Shown piece by piece: positions 23,878-38,800 of a stretch of DNA of 64,000 nt (position 1 is its first letter; each line of letters opens with the position of its first letter). Made by a program: the position numbers and the translations under genes. The stretch is from contig JABCRI010001343.1 of NCBI GenBank assembly GCA_015143295.1, positions 1,116,001-1,180,000 of the forward strand, in the 5' to 3' direction. The DNA is from Tetracentron sinense. Its lineage: Eukaryota; Streptophyta; Magnoliopsida; Trochodendrales; Trochodendraceae. Below the pieces are notes generated by a model, which was not told where the DNA came from, ran no database searches, and saw nothing but the letters and a program-made list of their open reading frames with translations.

Positions 23878-26800
23878 GTTCCTTGCGTACTTCTTTGATG
23901 ATGACTCCACTTTCTAGTATTATTAACTCGTATTGTTCTGTTGTATGATTTTGTTCATATTTTGCTTTGATAGTGCTTAATAACTTGTAGGAAAACAAAC
24001 CTTTTGAGTGAGTAACCAGGATGTAATTATTTTTCTTGTGAAATTGTGTGAACTGTTCACTGATGAGGTTAAGTCTGTCAACATGATCTTAGAACTGTTG
24101 CAGGGTCATGGCATTGAACACTAAGCTTGTAAACTGGAAGTAATCATTCAAGCACGTCCTTTTTCCAACTAGAAATGTCGTGGAACTTCACTTTTCACAT
24201 TCTTACTGTTTGTGGTTACTTGATGCACCTTTTTTGTTATTGATCTCATATTCCTTCAAATCTATTATTACTACTAATGCCAGAAAATATCTATTACGTG
24301 GCACTCTTCAAATTTTATTATTCCTCCCTCCAAAACATGCTTATCATTTAGAGCACCACGTCAGTGATGTGGGACCCAGCGATATCATACACGACGACTC
24401 TATTATTACTACTTATGCCAGACAATATCTATTACATGGCACTCTTCAAATTCTTTTATTCCTCCCCCCAAAACATGCTTCTAATTTAGAGCGCCACGTC
24501 AGTGATGTGGGACCCAGCGATATCATACACGACGACGCCTCTCTACAAACCTGATCATAAAGGATGCACCCAGTGATGATGCCTCTCTCTTCTACCTCTC
24601 TCTATATTTCCCCAAAATTCTATCTCATCACTGTGGACCCCACTAAAATCCCTAATGTAATCCCCTTTTATACCCTCCTTTCTCGCTTCTCCATCTTCAC
24701 ATTAATTCATAAACAACGCCACCCAAAGATGATGCCTCTCTTCCTCCTCTCTTTACATCTCCCCCAGAACACCCCTTCCCATCTATTATGACTTCCCAAT
24801 CTCTCTCTCTCTCCCATAAATCATGTATGCACCAAACCAATTTCCACACTCGCCTCCCTCTGCACTTCGCTACATATTTTAAACACGGTCCTAGATAACA
24901 CTATGCTTGATTAGGCGAATCTAAACTCCAGTGAAGAGAGGAATTTTGATTGGACTCTGAAGAAATCTGATCTTAAGCATTCAAAGCCACTCATAGATTA
25001 TACCCAGATGTAAGCATTCCCTCTGGGGTTTTCACTTCTCTAGTCTATGGTTTGAAAACCCGAAAACTTGACTCGACTCGAAAGTTGGCCGGGTCGAGTA
25101 ACTCGAAAAACTTGAAAAAACTCGACTCGGATAAACTTGAAATATATATATATAACAATTAACAAACATAGTTAAAAAATACAAAACATTTTTTTTTTTT
25201 TATCAAACATCACATTTCTTGTGCATTTTATTCAACATCTAATCACATGACTTTGCAAAATAAATAAACAGTGTCTTCATAAAAATTCTCCACAATTTAG
25301 CATTCTAAATATTCAATCAATAAACTTTAAAATTTAAATATCATCCTCAGAATTGGTCCCCTCAAATTGCTCAGCTCCTCCAAGTTGTGTTGGTGTTGCA
25401 AAGTCATCATTATCATCACTATCCAACCAACTTATGTCATCTTCATCAAATTTCCCTTCATGCTCATGAATCCACTCGTCAATTTCATATTCAATTAAGT
25501 AATTGTCGAGATTGACAGGATCAAAACTTGATGCATTCCTTCTCAATTGTCTTTCCCGCAATCTTAAATTGTAATGAATATACACAAAGTCATTCAACTT
25601 TTCTTACTTCAAGCGGTTCCTTTTCTTTGTATAAATCTGGTCAAAGGTAGTTTACTTTCTTTCGCAGCCAAAAAGATGAACAATTTTGACTTAAAATACA
25701 GATCCTGATACACTGGAGGTCTGGAGTGTCTATGCCAAAGGTTTGCCACGAAGAAATTACAAAATATCATAAAATTACAATTAAATTGTCACACCCCTTC
25801 CAGTAGGGTACACATGTATCTACAGTGCAGGTGTCTACAGAATCTATAACCCGATGCTCTGATACCATTAAATGTCACATCTCTTTTAGTAGGGTACACT
25901 CCTTCGAGTAAGGTAGACCCCACCAGACTGAGTGGACCCCACAGGGCGAGGCACTACTAGGAACCTGCCAAGTGGGTAACATAATTCTGATCATAAACCT
26001 ATTAAGGCATATGCATTGATACGTATTCCTGAAACATGGAACATACATATAGAACCTCAAAAGCCCAGATGCCATGGGCTAAACTCATGCACAGGCTCAT
26101 ATAAAGGCATCTCAAAAAGATTAAGTGTCTGGACATCCACATACATACTAGTCCAAAATGAAAAGTCTAATGATATTGCTAGGTCTAGAATAAAATGAGA
26201 CCTAGATTAGAGCTGACACAATGATGACTCCGCGACATGATCTCTACTAACTTGGCGAAGGACTTCTCCCTATCAAAAACTGCTGCTAATTTGAAATAAG
26301 GGAAAATAATAGAGTGAGACATGACTCAGTGAATGAATATCAACTATAGGTGTATTTTAAACATGTTTTAATTCACAAATAAGAATATTTAACCATAATA
26401 TCTTCCTTCTTATTTAGAAAAATTTCAACAGAGTCTCCTCTAAAAATAGAGGATTTCAAAATGTTATACATTACCTTTAAGACCTGTTCATAAGAGAATT
26501 CATTCAAACATACCATATATAATCCTTACATTGTGAGTCCAAAGTTTCTACAAAATTTCTGAGTAAAATTCCCTTATCATATTTCATACTATCTACTTTC
26601 TTGCTTAGAATTTCCTTATCATATTTCATACATATCCATACCACCTACTTGCCTGCCTACTTAGAATTTCCTTATCATATTTCATACATATTCATACCTA
26701 TACTTGCTTGTCTTCTGAGAATTCCCTTATCATATTTCATGCATATCCATACTACTTGCTTGGAATTCTCTTATCATATTTGATACATATCCATACTACC

Positions 26801-29800
26801 TACTTGCCTCCCTGCTTAGAATTCCCTTCTCATATTTCATACATATCCATACTACCTGCATGCCTGCCTGTTTGCGCTTTTACCCCAGGGGTAGCCCTAT
26901 TCCCAATACCTGGTTCTCTTTCCTGGGCACTTACCCCATGGGCAGCTCTATTCCCAGTAGATATTCTTTCCATTTATCCATTTGGGCGCTTACTTTATAG
27001 GTAGCCCTATTCCCAGTAGAATCTTTCCATCTGTCCATCTAGGCGCTTACCTTATAGGCAACCCCATTCCTAGTGGAATCTTTCCATCTGTCCATCTAGG
27101 CGCTTACCTTATAGGCAACCCTATTCCCAGTGAAATCTTTCCATTTTTCCATCTAGGCGCTTACCTTATAGGCAGCCCTATTCCCAGTGGAGAAATTTCT
27201 TAATTATCAAGAAACTGACCATATCCATTTTCCCTTGCATGAACCATATTTCATGAAAACATTCACATGTATGTATTTTACAGAGTATTCATACTACTAA
27301 AGATTTCATAATCATAATCATACTCAATAATTCATAATTCTTAATTTGAGCAAAATCACTATAATAGATATTCACTCACCTAAACTGAGCACCAAGACAA
27401 ATCTAGCTAGCACCAGAGCTCCTCGGGTCATCTTCTGGTAATAAGCCATCGCCGATTTGACACGTGTTCTAGGCTTCTAGCTCCCAACTTGCTCCCTAAA
27501 ACTTATCTTTGGTTAAGGTTGAAGAAGAACCAAGAAAATGGGGTTTGTGGAGGTTTTGGGGTGAGTTTTTTTGGCCCAAACTAGGGCTGGCAGGTGGCGA
27601 GGCTGTGGCTGGCCAAGGCGTTGGTGATCGGCTGAGAGAAGAGGGATACGAGAGAGAGAGAAGAAAGGAAAAGGGAATGAAAGAGAGGAAGAGGAAGAGG
27701 AAGAGAAGAGAACATGAGTTCTCTTCTTATTCCCTTCCCAAAGATAAAAAGACCTATTTGCCCTCTACTGTTTAAAGTACTCTTTTACGGCCGAAGGGCC
27801 TTTTTGGCAAAGAGGCGGGGGGAAAGAAAGGGGTCAAAAGGTTGCATCATTCGTTTCGATTCGGGTTGCAGGGAAGAAGAATGGGGTACGGAGATCTGTA
27901 GTTGCTATCCGGGTTCGAGAGGCATGGGGAACCCATAGACCCTTTACCTGGAGCCTTGCCTGCCATTGGAAAACAAAAAAGAGAGGGAATACATTGTGCT
28001 GATTTACAACTGATGTTCATCAAGGTTTAATCAAACTAAACCAAGCAAGGTGTCTCTATCGTAAGATGGGGGCGGATAAGAGATTGTTTCCTTTAAACCT
28101 AGCTTACTCGTTGTTTTAGCGTTTGAGTGTGATCTTATGGTTCAAGAGAAGAACAGAGGAAGTGCTGCTGGAGATTATACTTGTGTTCAAGCTTTGATCT
28201 TAGAGAGTTTAGGCTAATTAACCTCCCCAAATTTTTTTTTATAAAAACATGTCCTTACCTTACATCTTTCATACTGAACCAAATAATTTATAATATCCTT
28301 AAACAAATGACCAAAAATACGAAAAAGTCCAAATTACCCCTGTTTTTTTAAAACCGGGCGTTACAAATCTTCCCCCTTTAACGAATTTCGTCCTCGAAAT
28401 TCACGTACCTGAATCATGGAAAAGATTAGGGTATCGCACTCTCATATCGTCCTCACGTTCCCAAGTAGCCTCTTTTATCGAATGATTTTGCCATAATACT
28501 TTGATTAAGGGAATTGTTTTACTACGTAATACCTGGTCAATGTAGCTGATATAATGGAGAAACCCTCTACGAAACGACGATAATAGCCAGCTCGCCCAAG
28601 GAAACTCCTAATCTCAATCACACTAGCTGGGTGGTCCCACTTCATGACTGCTTCAACCTTCTTAGGATCGACGAATATACCATCTCCTGAGATCACTTGC
28701 CTTAGAAACACCACTCTATCTAGCCAAAATTTGCAATTGCTAAACTTGGCATATAATTGTCTCTCTGTCAGCGTCTGCAACACTATCCATAGATGCTCCT
28801 TATGATCTTGCTCACTGCGTGTGTACAAGTATGTCGTCGATGAACACGATCACAAATCTGTCTAGGTAGGGACAAAACACTCTATTTATCCATAAAAGCT
28901 GCAGGGGTATTCGTCAGTCCAAAAGGCATCACCCGGAACTCGTAGTGTCCATAACGAGTCCTAAATGCGGTCTTCAATATATCCAACTCTCGAATCCTGA
29001 GTTGATGATAACTGGATCTTAAATTGATCTTAAAGAACATACAAGCACCCTGAAGTTGGTTAAATAAATCATCAATACGAGGTAACGGGTACCTAATCCG
29101 CATAATGATTTGGTTCAACTGCCGATAGTCGATACACAATCGTAGTGTGCCATCCTTTTTCTTCACAAACAAAACCGATGCACTCCAAGGAGACACAGTA
29201 GGCCGAATAAAGCCTTTATCCACTAACTCCTGCAACTGTATCTTCAACTCTCTCAGTCTCAGCTCCGTTGGAGCCATACGATATGGTGCAATAAAAATGG
29301 GGGTCATGCCTTAAACTAAATTAATCGCAAACTCGATCTCGCAGTTTGATGTTAAACTAGGGAGATCCTTAGGGAAGACATCTGGAAAATCTCTCACTAT
29401 TGGAATGTCTTCCAACCTAACTTCATCCACCTCTGAGTCAATCAAATGGGCCAAATGAACCTGACAACCTTGCCTGATCAATCTCCGAGCGGTGATATAA
29501 GAAATAACACACGAAGGAAGAATACAATGCTCTCCGCAGAAGACTAACTATGGCTCCCTCAGATGCCAAAAGTAACCTCTTTTCAGAAACAATTCACTGA
29601 TGCTCGGTGGTTCGCTAAACAATCCATGCCCAAAATGACATCAAAATCTCGTATGTCTAATGAAATCAAATCCACCCCTCTCACTACGTTAGCTCGATAG
29701 ACATCCTTAGCCAAAAATGACTCCCCTATAGGAGTAGCAACCACTAAACTCACATCTAGGGGGTTAACTCTCTATCTGTATGAATGACAAACGATCGCGA

Positions 29801-32800
29801 TACAAAAGAATGCGTGGACCCATGATCAATCAAAAAATGCTCATCTTGATCAAAAATAGAAAACATACGTATTACCATATTTGGGGTAACTTGAGCATCC
29901 TGTTGGGTCATAGCAAAAACTTGGCCCTGAGCATGGGGCCTACCTGGCTGTCTACTCTGTCTGCTACTGCTGGCCCCGACGACACTGGTCTGCGCACTCA
30001 AGCTAGGTCTGACTTCTCTAGGTTGAGGTCCTGCCTGTACTTATCCACTACCACTGCTTTGAATGGTATTGCCTCTTTAGATAAGAGCTGGGCATTCCCT
30101 CTTGAAGTGGCCTGTCTGACCACAATGAAAACATGCTCTAGAACCTTTCCGACACTCTCCCTTATGCAACTTCCCACAGACTCCACACCGAGGGTATCCA
30201 CTCTGTTGGCGCTCTCTCTGAGCACTCTTGTCGAGATCACTAACTCCGTCTGGCTGCTGCACAAATCTCTGGCTACTCTGTTGAGATGGTTGATCTTGAT
30301 CTCTTAGAGGTCCTGAACCTCTACTACTTTGGCATTCTCTCCATACTGGAACTGAGAAGAACCACTCATCTTCTTAATAGAACCACTTTGATAGGAGCTC
30401 TGCCCACTCCTCTTGCGTTGTTGCTCTCGACGTCTTTGGTGCTCCGTAATATTGCGTTCCACCCTCATAGCTGCCTGAACCAACCGACCATACTCTGTCC
30501 ATCTGGTAGTAGTAACTGTAGACCTAATCTCTCCATGGAGACCATCCTCAAATCTCCTACATCTATCCAGCTCATTCGCCATCACTTCTAGGGCGAAACG
30601 GGAGTGCTCGGTAAATTTCTCCTCATAGTTGTCAAGGCAACCAGGCGACAGACCCATGGATGCCTAAGTCGGTAGCCTGAGGCGTCCGAGGCGTCGCTTG
30701 ATGAATTTTTTGTTGCAGAAATTCCCCATAATGTAAGATCTATGTATGATGCATTTTTTTTATAAGAGGCCTTACATTCATATAAATTACATCATTGTCA
30801 AGATGCACTTTGATAAAACAATCGTTAGAGACAACTCTAAGAATAATAGAGGAGAATTTCAAGTGTTGGAAAAAAATGGAATAAAAATTAAGTTTACAAT
30901 GACTGTTGAAAGAGAGGGATTGTGAGGGATAAAAAATAGACAGCCCAACAGGAAAAAGAGAGAGGAGAAGGAGAGGGGAGAGGAGAGGAGAGAGAATATA
31001 AGACTAAATAAAAAGTAGAAAAATAGTTCAACAGTCAAAATTATCACTGAATAGGGGAAAAAGAAGAGAGAGGGAGATGTTGTACATTTTACTCTCATTT
31101 CTTTCTTTTTCTCGATTATACTCAAGATAAGTAACAAAAATAATATTGATAAGTAAAATATATAACTATAGGGTCTGCACTTATTTAAATTATAAAAAAA
31201 TCCCTTTAAATATGAGTTTATGAGAGTTTGGGGGGTTCTAGAAAGAATTTGGGGCATTTAAAGGCTCTTAATTTGTTATTAGGCCACTTGAGCTAGTTGT
31301 AATTTAACAACCATGGAAAAAAAACAAACGGGGTCTATATGGTCCTCTTCTTTCTTCTTCTATCTGTAAACTTTTTTTTGTTGGATATACAAATCCTAAC
31401 ATATTATATTGTAAAAGACATTAGAAGTATATACAATAGCCTATATTTTGTTTACCGAATTATCATATTTAAATAAAATAAATTTTTGTTTTCTTAAACA
31501 ATAATAATATTATATATATCAATTTTTAATAATGATCGCTTAAGGTGGCCAGTCGCCTGAGCATAGTAGAGCGCCTGGTCGCCTAGGTGACCGTCTGAGG
31601 CCCCTAAGGCGACGCCTTTAACAACTATGTTTCTCCTCATACTGGGCCACAGTTATGGGTCCCCAAACTAGCCTCAAAAACTCTCTTTGCATATCATCTC
31701 TGTAGGTACGGGGGTAATTGTGACGCCCCGAACCCACGCCTAGGGAATCAAGTTCCGAGACGCGCGTCCGTTCGTCAAATCACGCAAGCGGAAGACTTTA
31801 CCCTGCGAAAATGCGGGAATTTAAACATTTATCAGATGCTTCCAAAAAGCAAATAACACCTGTCATCACAATAGCCATCATACAAACCATATACCTGTAT
31901 TATTTACATCAAATTTGTTTTACAAAAGTAGGCGCCTCTATCACGCTGGGTACAGTTTGTACAAGTTTCCAAAATGTCCAGTTGGACTTTTCATTTACTG
32001 GTCAGCAGCTCCGAGATCTGTTGACATAAAAAGTCAGTGAGCTATGAAGCCCAATAAAACCACAACCCTTCTAAACTATTTTCCACATAATAACACACAT
32101 CAATAATGATATAATAAACAGTTCAATTTGCATGTTACAGTAAAATAGAACAGTATATAATAAACTGTGACCCAAGGTCACTTAGGGTTACGTCACCCTA
32201 ACAGAGGTTCCCAACCTCATATTACTTTCCAATTATGGGATTCAGATATGAATGTATTCATATTACCAAGTTATCATTTCAATCATCAATCATGTTTCAT
32301 TTCGAGTCTTGAGACTATTATTTGGCCACAACCCACAAAATTTATCTTATAGTCTCTAAATCATAACCATACCTGGAGCCATTTAGACTCACACACACTG
32401 TTCCGGCTTTCACCCAAACACGACCAAACCTTGGGTGTACCAACCCAACTCCCCTGGAATCCAACGATTCCATACCGAACTCTGAGTACACCAACTCAGA
32501 CAAATACACCAACCCTGAGTATACCGACTCAAACCACTTCGTATCTGAAGCTTACACACACAACATGAGCATTCGTCCAATAAGGTCATACTTTTCCATT
32601 CAATTAACTGGCCACATCTACCGTGTATTCGCCGCCATCGCCCTGGGTATCAGTCAAGAAAAAACCCCGATCAACCTGCCTACTGTCATCTTCTAGCTAG
32701 TCTACGGAGGAACCCCGACATCTATACCAATGCCACCATCTCCTGACGTTCCACCAAGAAGGGACCTCGATAGACACGGTGCCGACATCTTCTGACCCAC

Positions 32801-35800
32801 CCAGAGAGGAACCCCGGACTATACACTATCTGATGTTCAGCCACTTTAAACTCCCTAGGACTCCGACATCTCCCGACTATCAGTCACGGAGGAACCACGG
32901 GCCATGCAGGACACCGCCACTCCTGACCTAGTCCAAGAGGCACCACAGACGACCTAGACAAAAAGATCGACATCTCCCGACTATCAGTCACGGAGGAACC
33001 CCAGGCCTTATTGGACACCGTCTCTCCTGATTTAGTCAAGGAGGAACCACGGACTATACTTAACCTTGGTTAGATTTTCTAACCACAGGTTAACCCCAGT
33101 TAACTCAAGCCTCGCTTGATTAACTGAAATACTTGGGTCTCGTACCCGTGAACCAACTCTGGTAACACACCGTCCCATTAGGGAACGTTTCCAGACTAAT
33201 GGATGTCTCCATAGCCTTATACAACATGCAAAACAACTTTTCGTCACCCTAGAGTGGAAATACAATTTGCCCGGGGCCGATCTGGGCTTTCCGATGGACC
33301 ACATAAAATCACAACATCACATAGGGGTCTCCGACCCTTTTTCATTCACGCCAAAAGACATACATATGCTTCAGATAACAGAATATAGTAAAATAAGGGG
33401 AAAAAAAGAAGAAAAGAGAGGGGTTTTACCTGCTTCACGCTTTTCGAGGCAGCTAGTGCAAAAACGGGCACCGCCAACACGTCCGGTTGAGCGATCAACC
33501 CTAAGATAAAGCTCCTCTCTCTCTAACTTTCACTTTCTCTCTTTACCGTTTTTTTCTCTCTCTACACCAAAGCGAGGCATCAAGGAAGAAATCAGACGCC
33601 GTCAACGCGTTGGGCACGTCGAAAAACCCTAAGGGGACCTCCCTTTCCCTTTCTCTCTCCTTTTTCTCTCTCTTCCTTTCTCTCTCCTCACTTTCTCTCT
33701 CTAAAATACCGTGTGGCAGAACCTCCCCCTCTGAATACAGAACGTGAGAAATGGGGGAGGTTGGCCTCTATTTTATATATAAGGTCATGTGCATAGCACA
33801 TGACCTTAATAAATGGTTCCGTTGACTAAGTCAACGGTTTGACCATTTGACTATTTTTCCGCTACCTCTTGTATATACGACATCCGTAGTCCTACTTAAT
33901 GACATTCGATTTTGACGAAACTTTAAGTGACCGAACTTGGGGCAGTCCGACACCTACTGTAAAAATTTCGGGGAAAAATACTGAGTTTTGACAACTGCAC
34001 TTTAGTCCGGAAGAAAATTGCAAAACCCACTAATTTTTTGATTTCGGACACAAAACACGCTGTCGATTCTTCATATGAGACAATTAACTGCTGAAACGAC
34101 AGACGGTCGTCCTCACGACCGACCGGTACGCTGTGGTACCAGCCGCACGGATTTCTATTAGAATCCCCATCAATTATGGAGTCCTACTAAATTCCGAAAA
34201 ATTTGGAATTTCCTGATTTTCTTACATTTAAGACTCCCGCGGTCTCGCGAATCGATACGCAACGGAACTGGAACGATAGGTGATCATCTAGATAGTTGAC
34301 CCGCACATTGTGCACGATTTTTGAGGAAAAACACTGAAGCTTTACTAGTACAATCCAATCCCAAACAAAACTCACTTTTTGCCAATTTAACAAATAATTA
34401 ACTAATTAACCTCCATTAAGGACCCATAAACGCATAATTTTATTATATTAAAATTCTGGGTTGTTACAGTAATATTGCTCAAAGAACTCCCACCGAAAAG
34501 TTACTACTCATCAGTACATCACATCAATGTGAAAATTTTCTCCAATCTCTGAATCCATGCCTCTGCGTCAACAGGGTCTGAAGAACCAGAAAATGACGTA
34601 GCCCCGAGCCTAAAGGCATGCTCTATGGGAAACTCCCTCCCATGAGAGGGGCGGGAATGAGTAACAAAAGCTATAACCTTGACAAGCATATCAATTGCTT
34701 CCTGAAACCCGGTCGCTGGAGTTGGAGAATCTGGCATCTTAGAGGCGGAATTTGCTGTCGTCTCAGGTACATGATTAGTAAATTGCCGAGGAATTCTATG
34801 AGATCATCCTCGACGTCTCATGAACTCTGTAAAATATAAGACTAGGCTTGGATACCACCAAATGTCACACCCTTTCCAGTAGGGTACACCCCTTTGAGTA
34901 AGGTAGACCCGACTAGACTGAGTGGACCTCACAGGGTGAGGCACTACTAGGGATTTGCCAAGTGGGTAACATAATTCTGATCATAAACCTGTTAAGGCAT
35001 ATGCATTCATACGTATTCCTGAAACATGGAACATACATATAGAACCTCAAAAGCCTAGATGTCACGGGCTAAACTCATGCAGATGCTCATATAAAGGCAT
35101 CTGAAAAAGATCAAGTGTCTGGACATCCACATACATATTAGTCCAAAATGAAAGTCTAATGATAATGCTAGGTCTAGAATAAAATGAGACCTAGGTTAGA
35201 GCTGACACAATGATGACTCTGCGACATGATCTCTACTAACTTGGCGAAGGACTGCTCCCTATAAAAAATTGTTGCTAATTTGAAATAAGGGAAAATAATA
35301 GAGTGAGACATGACTCAGTGAATGAATATCAACTATAGGTGTATTTTAAACATGTTTTAATTCACAAATAAGAACATTTAACTATAATATTTTCCTTCTT
35401 ATTTAGAAAAATTTCGACATAGTCTCCTCTAAAAATAGAGGATTTCAAAATATTATACATTATCTTTAAGACATGTTCATAAGAGAATTCATTTAAACAT
35501 ACCATATATAATCCTCACACTATAAGTCCAAAGTTTCTACAAAATTTTTGTGTAAAATTTCCTTATCATATTTCATACATATCCATACTACCTACTTGCC
35601 TGCATAGAATTTCCTTATCATATTTCATACATATCCATAATATCTACTTGCCTGCCTGCTTAGAATCCCTTATCATATTTCATACATATCCATACTAACT
35701 ACTTGCCTGCCTGCTTAGAATTCCCTTATCATATTCAATATTTTATACATATTCATACTATCTACTTGCTTGCCTGTTGCTTGGAATTCCCTTGTCATAT

Positions 35801-38800
35801 TTCATACATATCCATACTACTCACTTGCCTCCCTGCTTAGAATTCTCTTATCATATTTCATACATGTCCATACTACCTGCTTGCCTGCCTGTTTGGGCGC
35901 TTACCTCGGGGGGTAGCCCTGTTCTCAATACTTGGTTCTCCTTCCTGGGCGCTTACCCCATGGACAACCCTATTCCCAATAGATAATCTTTCCATTTGTC
36001 CATTTGGACACTTACCTTATAGGCAATCCTATTCCCAGTGGAATCTTTCCATCTGGGCGCTTACCTTATAGGCAGCCCTATTTCCAATAGAATCTTTCCA
36101 TCTGGGCGCTTACCTTATAGGCAACCCTATTCCCAGTGCAATCTTTTCATTTGTCCATCTTGGCGCTTACCTTATAGGCAATCCTATTTCTAGTGGAATC
36201 TTTCCATCCATCTGGGCCCTTACCTTATTGGCAGCCCTATTCCCAGTAGAATCTTTCCATTTGTCCATCTTAGTGCTTACCTTATAGGCATCCCTATTCC
36301 CAGTGGAGAAATTTCTTTATTATTAAGAACCTGACCATAGCCATTTTCCCTTGCATGAACCATATTTCATTTAAACATTCACATGTACGTATTTTATAGA
36401 GTATTCATACTACTAAAAAGATTTCATGCTCAAGAATTCATAATTCTTAATTTCAGCAAAATCATTATGGTAGATATTCACTCATCTGAACTCAGCACCA
36501 AGATAAATCTAGCTAGCACCAGAGCTCTCAGGGTCAACTTTTGGTAATAAGCCGTCGCCGATTTGACGCGTGTTCTAGCTCCTAATTTGCTCCCCAAAAC
36601 TTATCTTTGGTTAAGGTTGAAGAAGAACCAAAAAAGTGGGGTTTGTGGAGGTTTTGGGGTGAGTTTTTTGGCCCAAACTAAACTAGGGCTGGCCAGTGGC
36701 GAGGCTGCGGCTGGCCGGCAACGGGCGATGGTCAACAATGGTGCCGGTTTTGGTGATCGGGTGACAGAAGAGGGATATGGGGGAGAGAGAAGAAAGGAAA
36801 ATTGAATGAAAGAGAGGAAGAGGAAGAGAAGAGAACGTGAGTTCTTTTCTTATTCCCTTCCCAAAGAAAAAGACCTATTTTCCCAAGGGCATTTTTGGCA
36901 AAATAGAGATTTTTGGCTTATTAACCTCCCCAATTTTTTTATATATAAACATATCCTTACCTTACATCTTTTATACTTAACCAAATAATTTATAATTTCT
37001 TTAAACAAATGACCAAAAATATGAAAAAGTCCAAATTACCCCCGATTTTCTAATACCGGGTGTTACATAAATATTATAAATGATTAATTAACTTATAGAA
37101 AAATAAAAATGAATAAAATATTGAATTAATTAAAACCTTACCTGGAGGTAACTTATGTCTGCTACGAATGACTTGCTCATAGGGATGTCAAAGGGCCGGG
37201 TAGGAGCAGGGTCGGGGTCGGGGTCAGCCCTAGCCCTACCCTTCCCTATAGAGTAGGGCCCTAGCCCTGCCCTCAAGGGTCGGGGCTAGGCCAAAGGGCC
37301 GGAAGAAAGAGGGAGATTTTTTTTGTCATTTGAGATAACAGATTTTTTTTTCTACACCAACTGTCAACCTGACATGGAAATGGATACCCTGCTCTTTTAT
37401 CTGGGCTTGAGACCGGCATTTTAACAAAAAGAGCAATAAAAAAGTTAAACTTTTTTTCCTTGTCAGTGATAGGCAGACATAATAAAATAAAACAAAGTAA
37501 AACTAATCAAAAGTAAACTAAGGAACAATATTCAGTTTATAATTAAAAAAAAAACAGTTTCTAATCAACAATATTCTAGGTTAAGGTTTTCGAATTCTAA
37601 TCAACAAGAGGATTCAGATTCTAATCAACAACAGATATGAGCTGAGTTTGTGAAAATACCCATATAACCCTACTATTAAACCGTTTGAGAGGATTATATG
37701 AGTAATTTCATAAATATATATATATATATATACTTATATCAGTTATATGTGTAGGATTATAAACATTAGCTACGGTGTAGTAACTTAAGAGAAGGGTCGG
37801 GCTTCAAAGGGCAGGGCAGGGGGGTGCCCTAGCCCGGCCCTACAGGGGAAGGGCAGGGCTTTGGCGGGCTTGGGTGGGCCGGATACCCTTCGTCAAGGGC
37901 TGTTTTGAGTCTTTTGACACCCCTACTTGCTCAGTTCCAAATGCATTTGTTGCATCAACAAATGACAAAATATGTCAATTATTTAAAATAAAATATAAGA
38001 TAACAATATAGAAACCATAATTAAAGAAAATTCATTTAAGTTACATAATCATGTAATAATATACCAAAAAAATATACCTGATTTATTTCATCGATCTATA
38101 CATCTTTATCATGTTCAAGAACTCCAATTACTTGTTGTAAACCACGTTGGGTCTCAGGATGTGTAGACATTCGGGCGATAATGAATTTGTGGATTAAGAA
38201 AGTAACCCGCAACATGAAGGGGAGAATGGAGAGTCGAATCCCATCTTTCATCAATGATTACCCAAAATTTTTATAAGCACTTTCATTATTATTATGAGTG
38301 TTTGCAATCTCCATCTTAGCCATATCAATTCGATCATATAACTCACCCATCACTGGCTTTTCACCATCCACTAACCTCAAAAACCCGAATGAGAGGAATA
38401 ATCTTTTATGTATTTGCTCCATCTTATGCCAAAATATGAGAGGAATAACTGGCCTGCCTTGCAATTCAAAGTATGCTTACTTCTCTAAATTATTGGTGGA
38501 TTGCATGAGGATTATATGTTATTTTGCATTCAAGGCAAAAGACTAATGACGAAAAATAAGAATGCTGCAATAGAGAGGAAAATATTTTTTTAATTATATG
38601 TTTTGAAAATCTTTGCAAATCTGTATACAATTCATAAAAGAATTCCTCAATAACTTATGTCCGTTGATTATTTAGAGTATAATTGGAGTTTACGTAACAA
38701 TTGGTTTTTATGTTACTTTTCATTTAATTTGTGTAAGTCTTAATTTTTGTTGAATTGCATGAGGATTTTATGTTATTTTGCATTACATGCAAGAGACTAG

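Larger units (their letters stand above)
31719..34468. mobile_element. Solo LTR of 2.75 kb inside gag
   Basis: It starts TGTGACGCCCCG and ends GGTTGTTACA, flanked by GTAAT (31714-31718 and 34469-34473). No PBS, PPT or coding domain lies inside, so recombination between LTRs has removed the body. It holds imperfect tandem repeats at about 32640-33060 (cggaggaacc, cgacatctcccgactatcag). It also holds a TATA-like box with a perfect hairpin at 33769-33813. The family is not the same as that of the host composite. Confidence 0.85.
25787..37067 (-). mobile_element. Ty3 (Tekay-like) LTR composite inserted in the hAT element
   Basis: The unit starts TGTCACA at 25787 and ends TGTTACA at 37067. TAAAT flanks both sides (25782-25786 and 37068-37072). 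From the right on the minus strand: 5' LTR (37067-34863), PBS, gag with two nested insertions, protease, RT, a junction where RNase H and integrase are missing, pol C-terminus, PPT, second LTR (28365-25873), an exact second PBS (25867-25856), about 40 bp of leader, and the terminal 27 bp or so of a third LTR (to 25787). It is therefore a two-element tandem sharing an LTR, with most of the second body lost. Net of nested insertions it is about 7.5 kb. Confidence 0.85.

Noticed and set aside
26601-27203. Run of open frames with repeated [12 protein letters not shown] and [11 protein letters not shown] patterns
   Set aside because: Tandem arrays inside an LTR; the same arrays recur at 35560-36310 with different copy number and broken frames.
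27509-27775. 88-codon frame with Lys/Arg-rich tail as a small gene
   Set aside because: Inside an LTR; the second LTR has the same sequence with frame differences, so it is LTR leader DNA.
30859-31257. 132-codon hydrophobic open frame (possible membrane protein)
   Set aside because: It lies wholly in the AT-rich core of a MITE with TSDs and is dominated by Phe, Leu and Ser from A/T runs.
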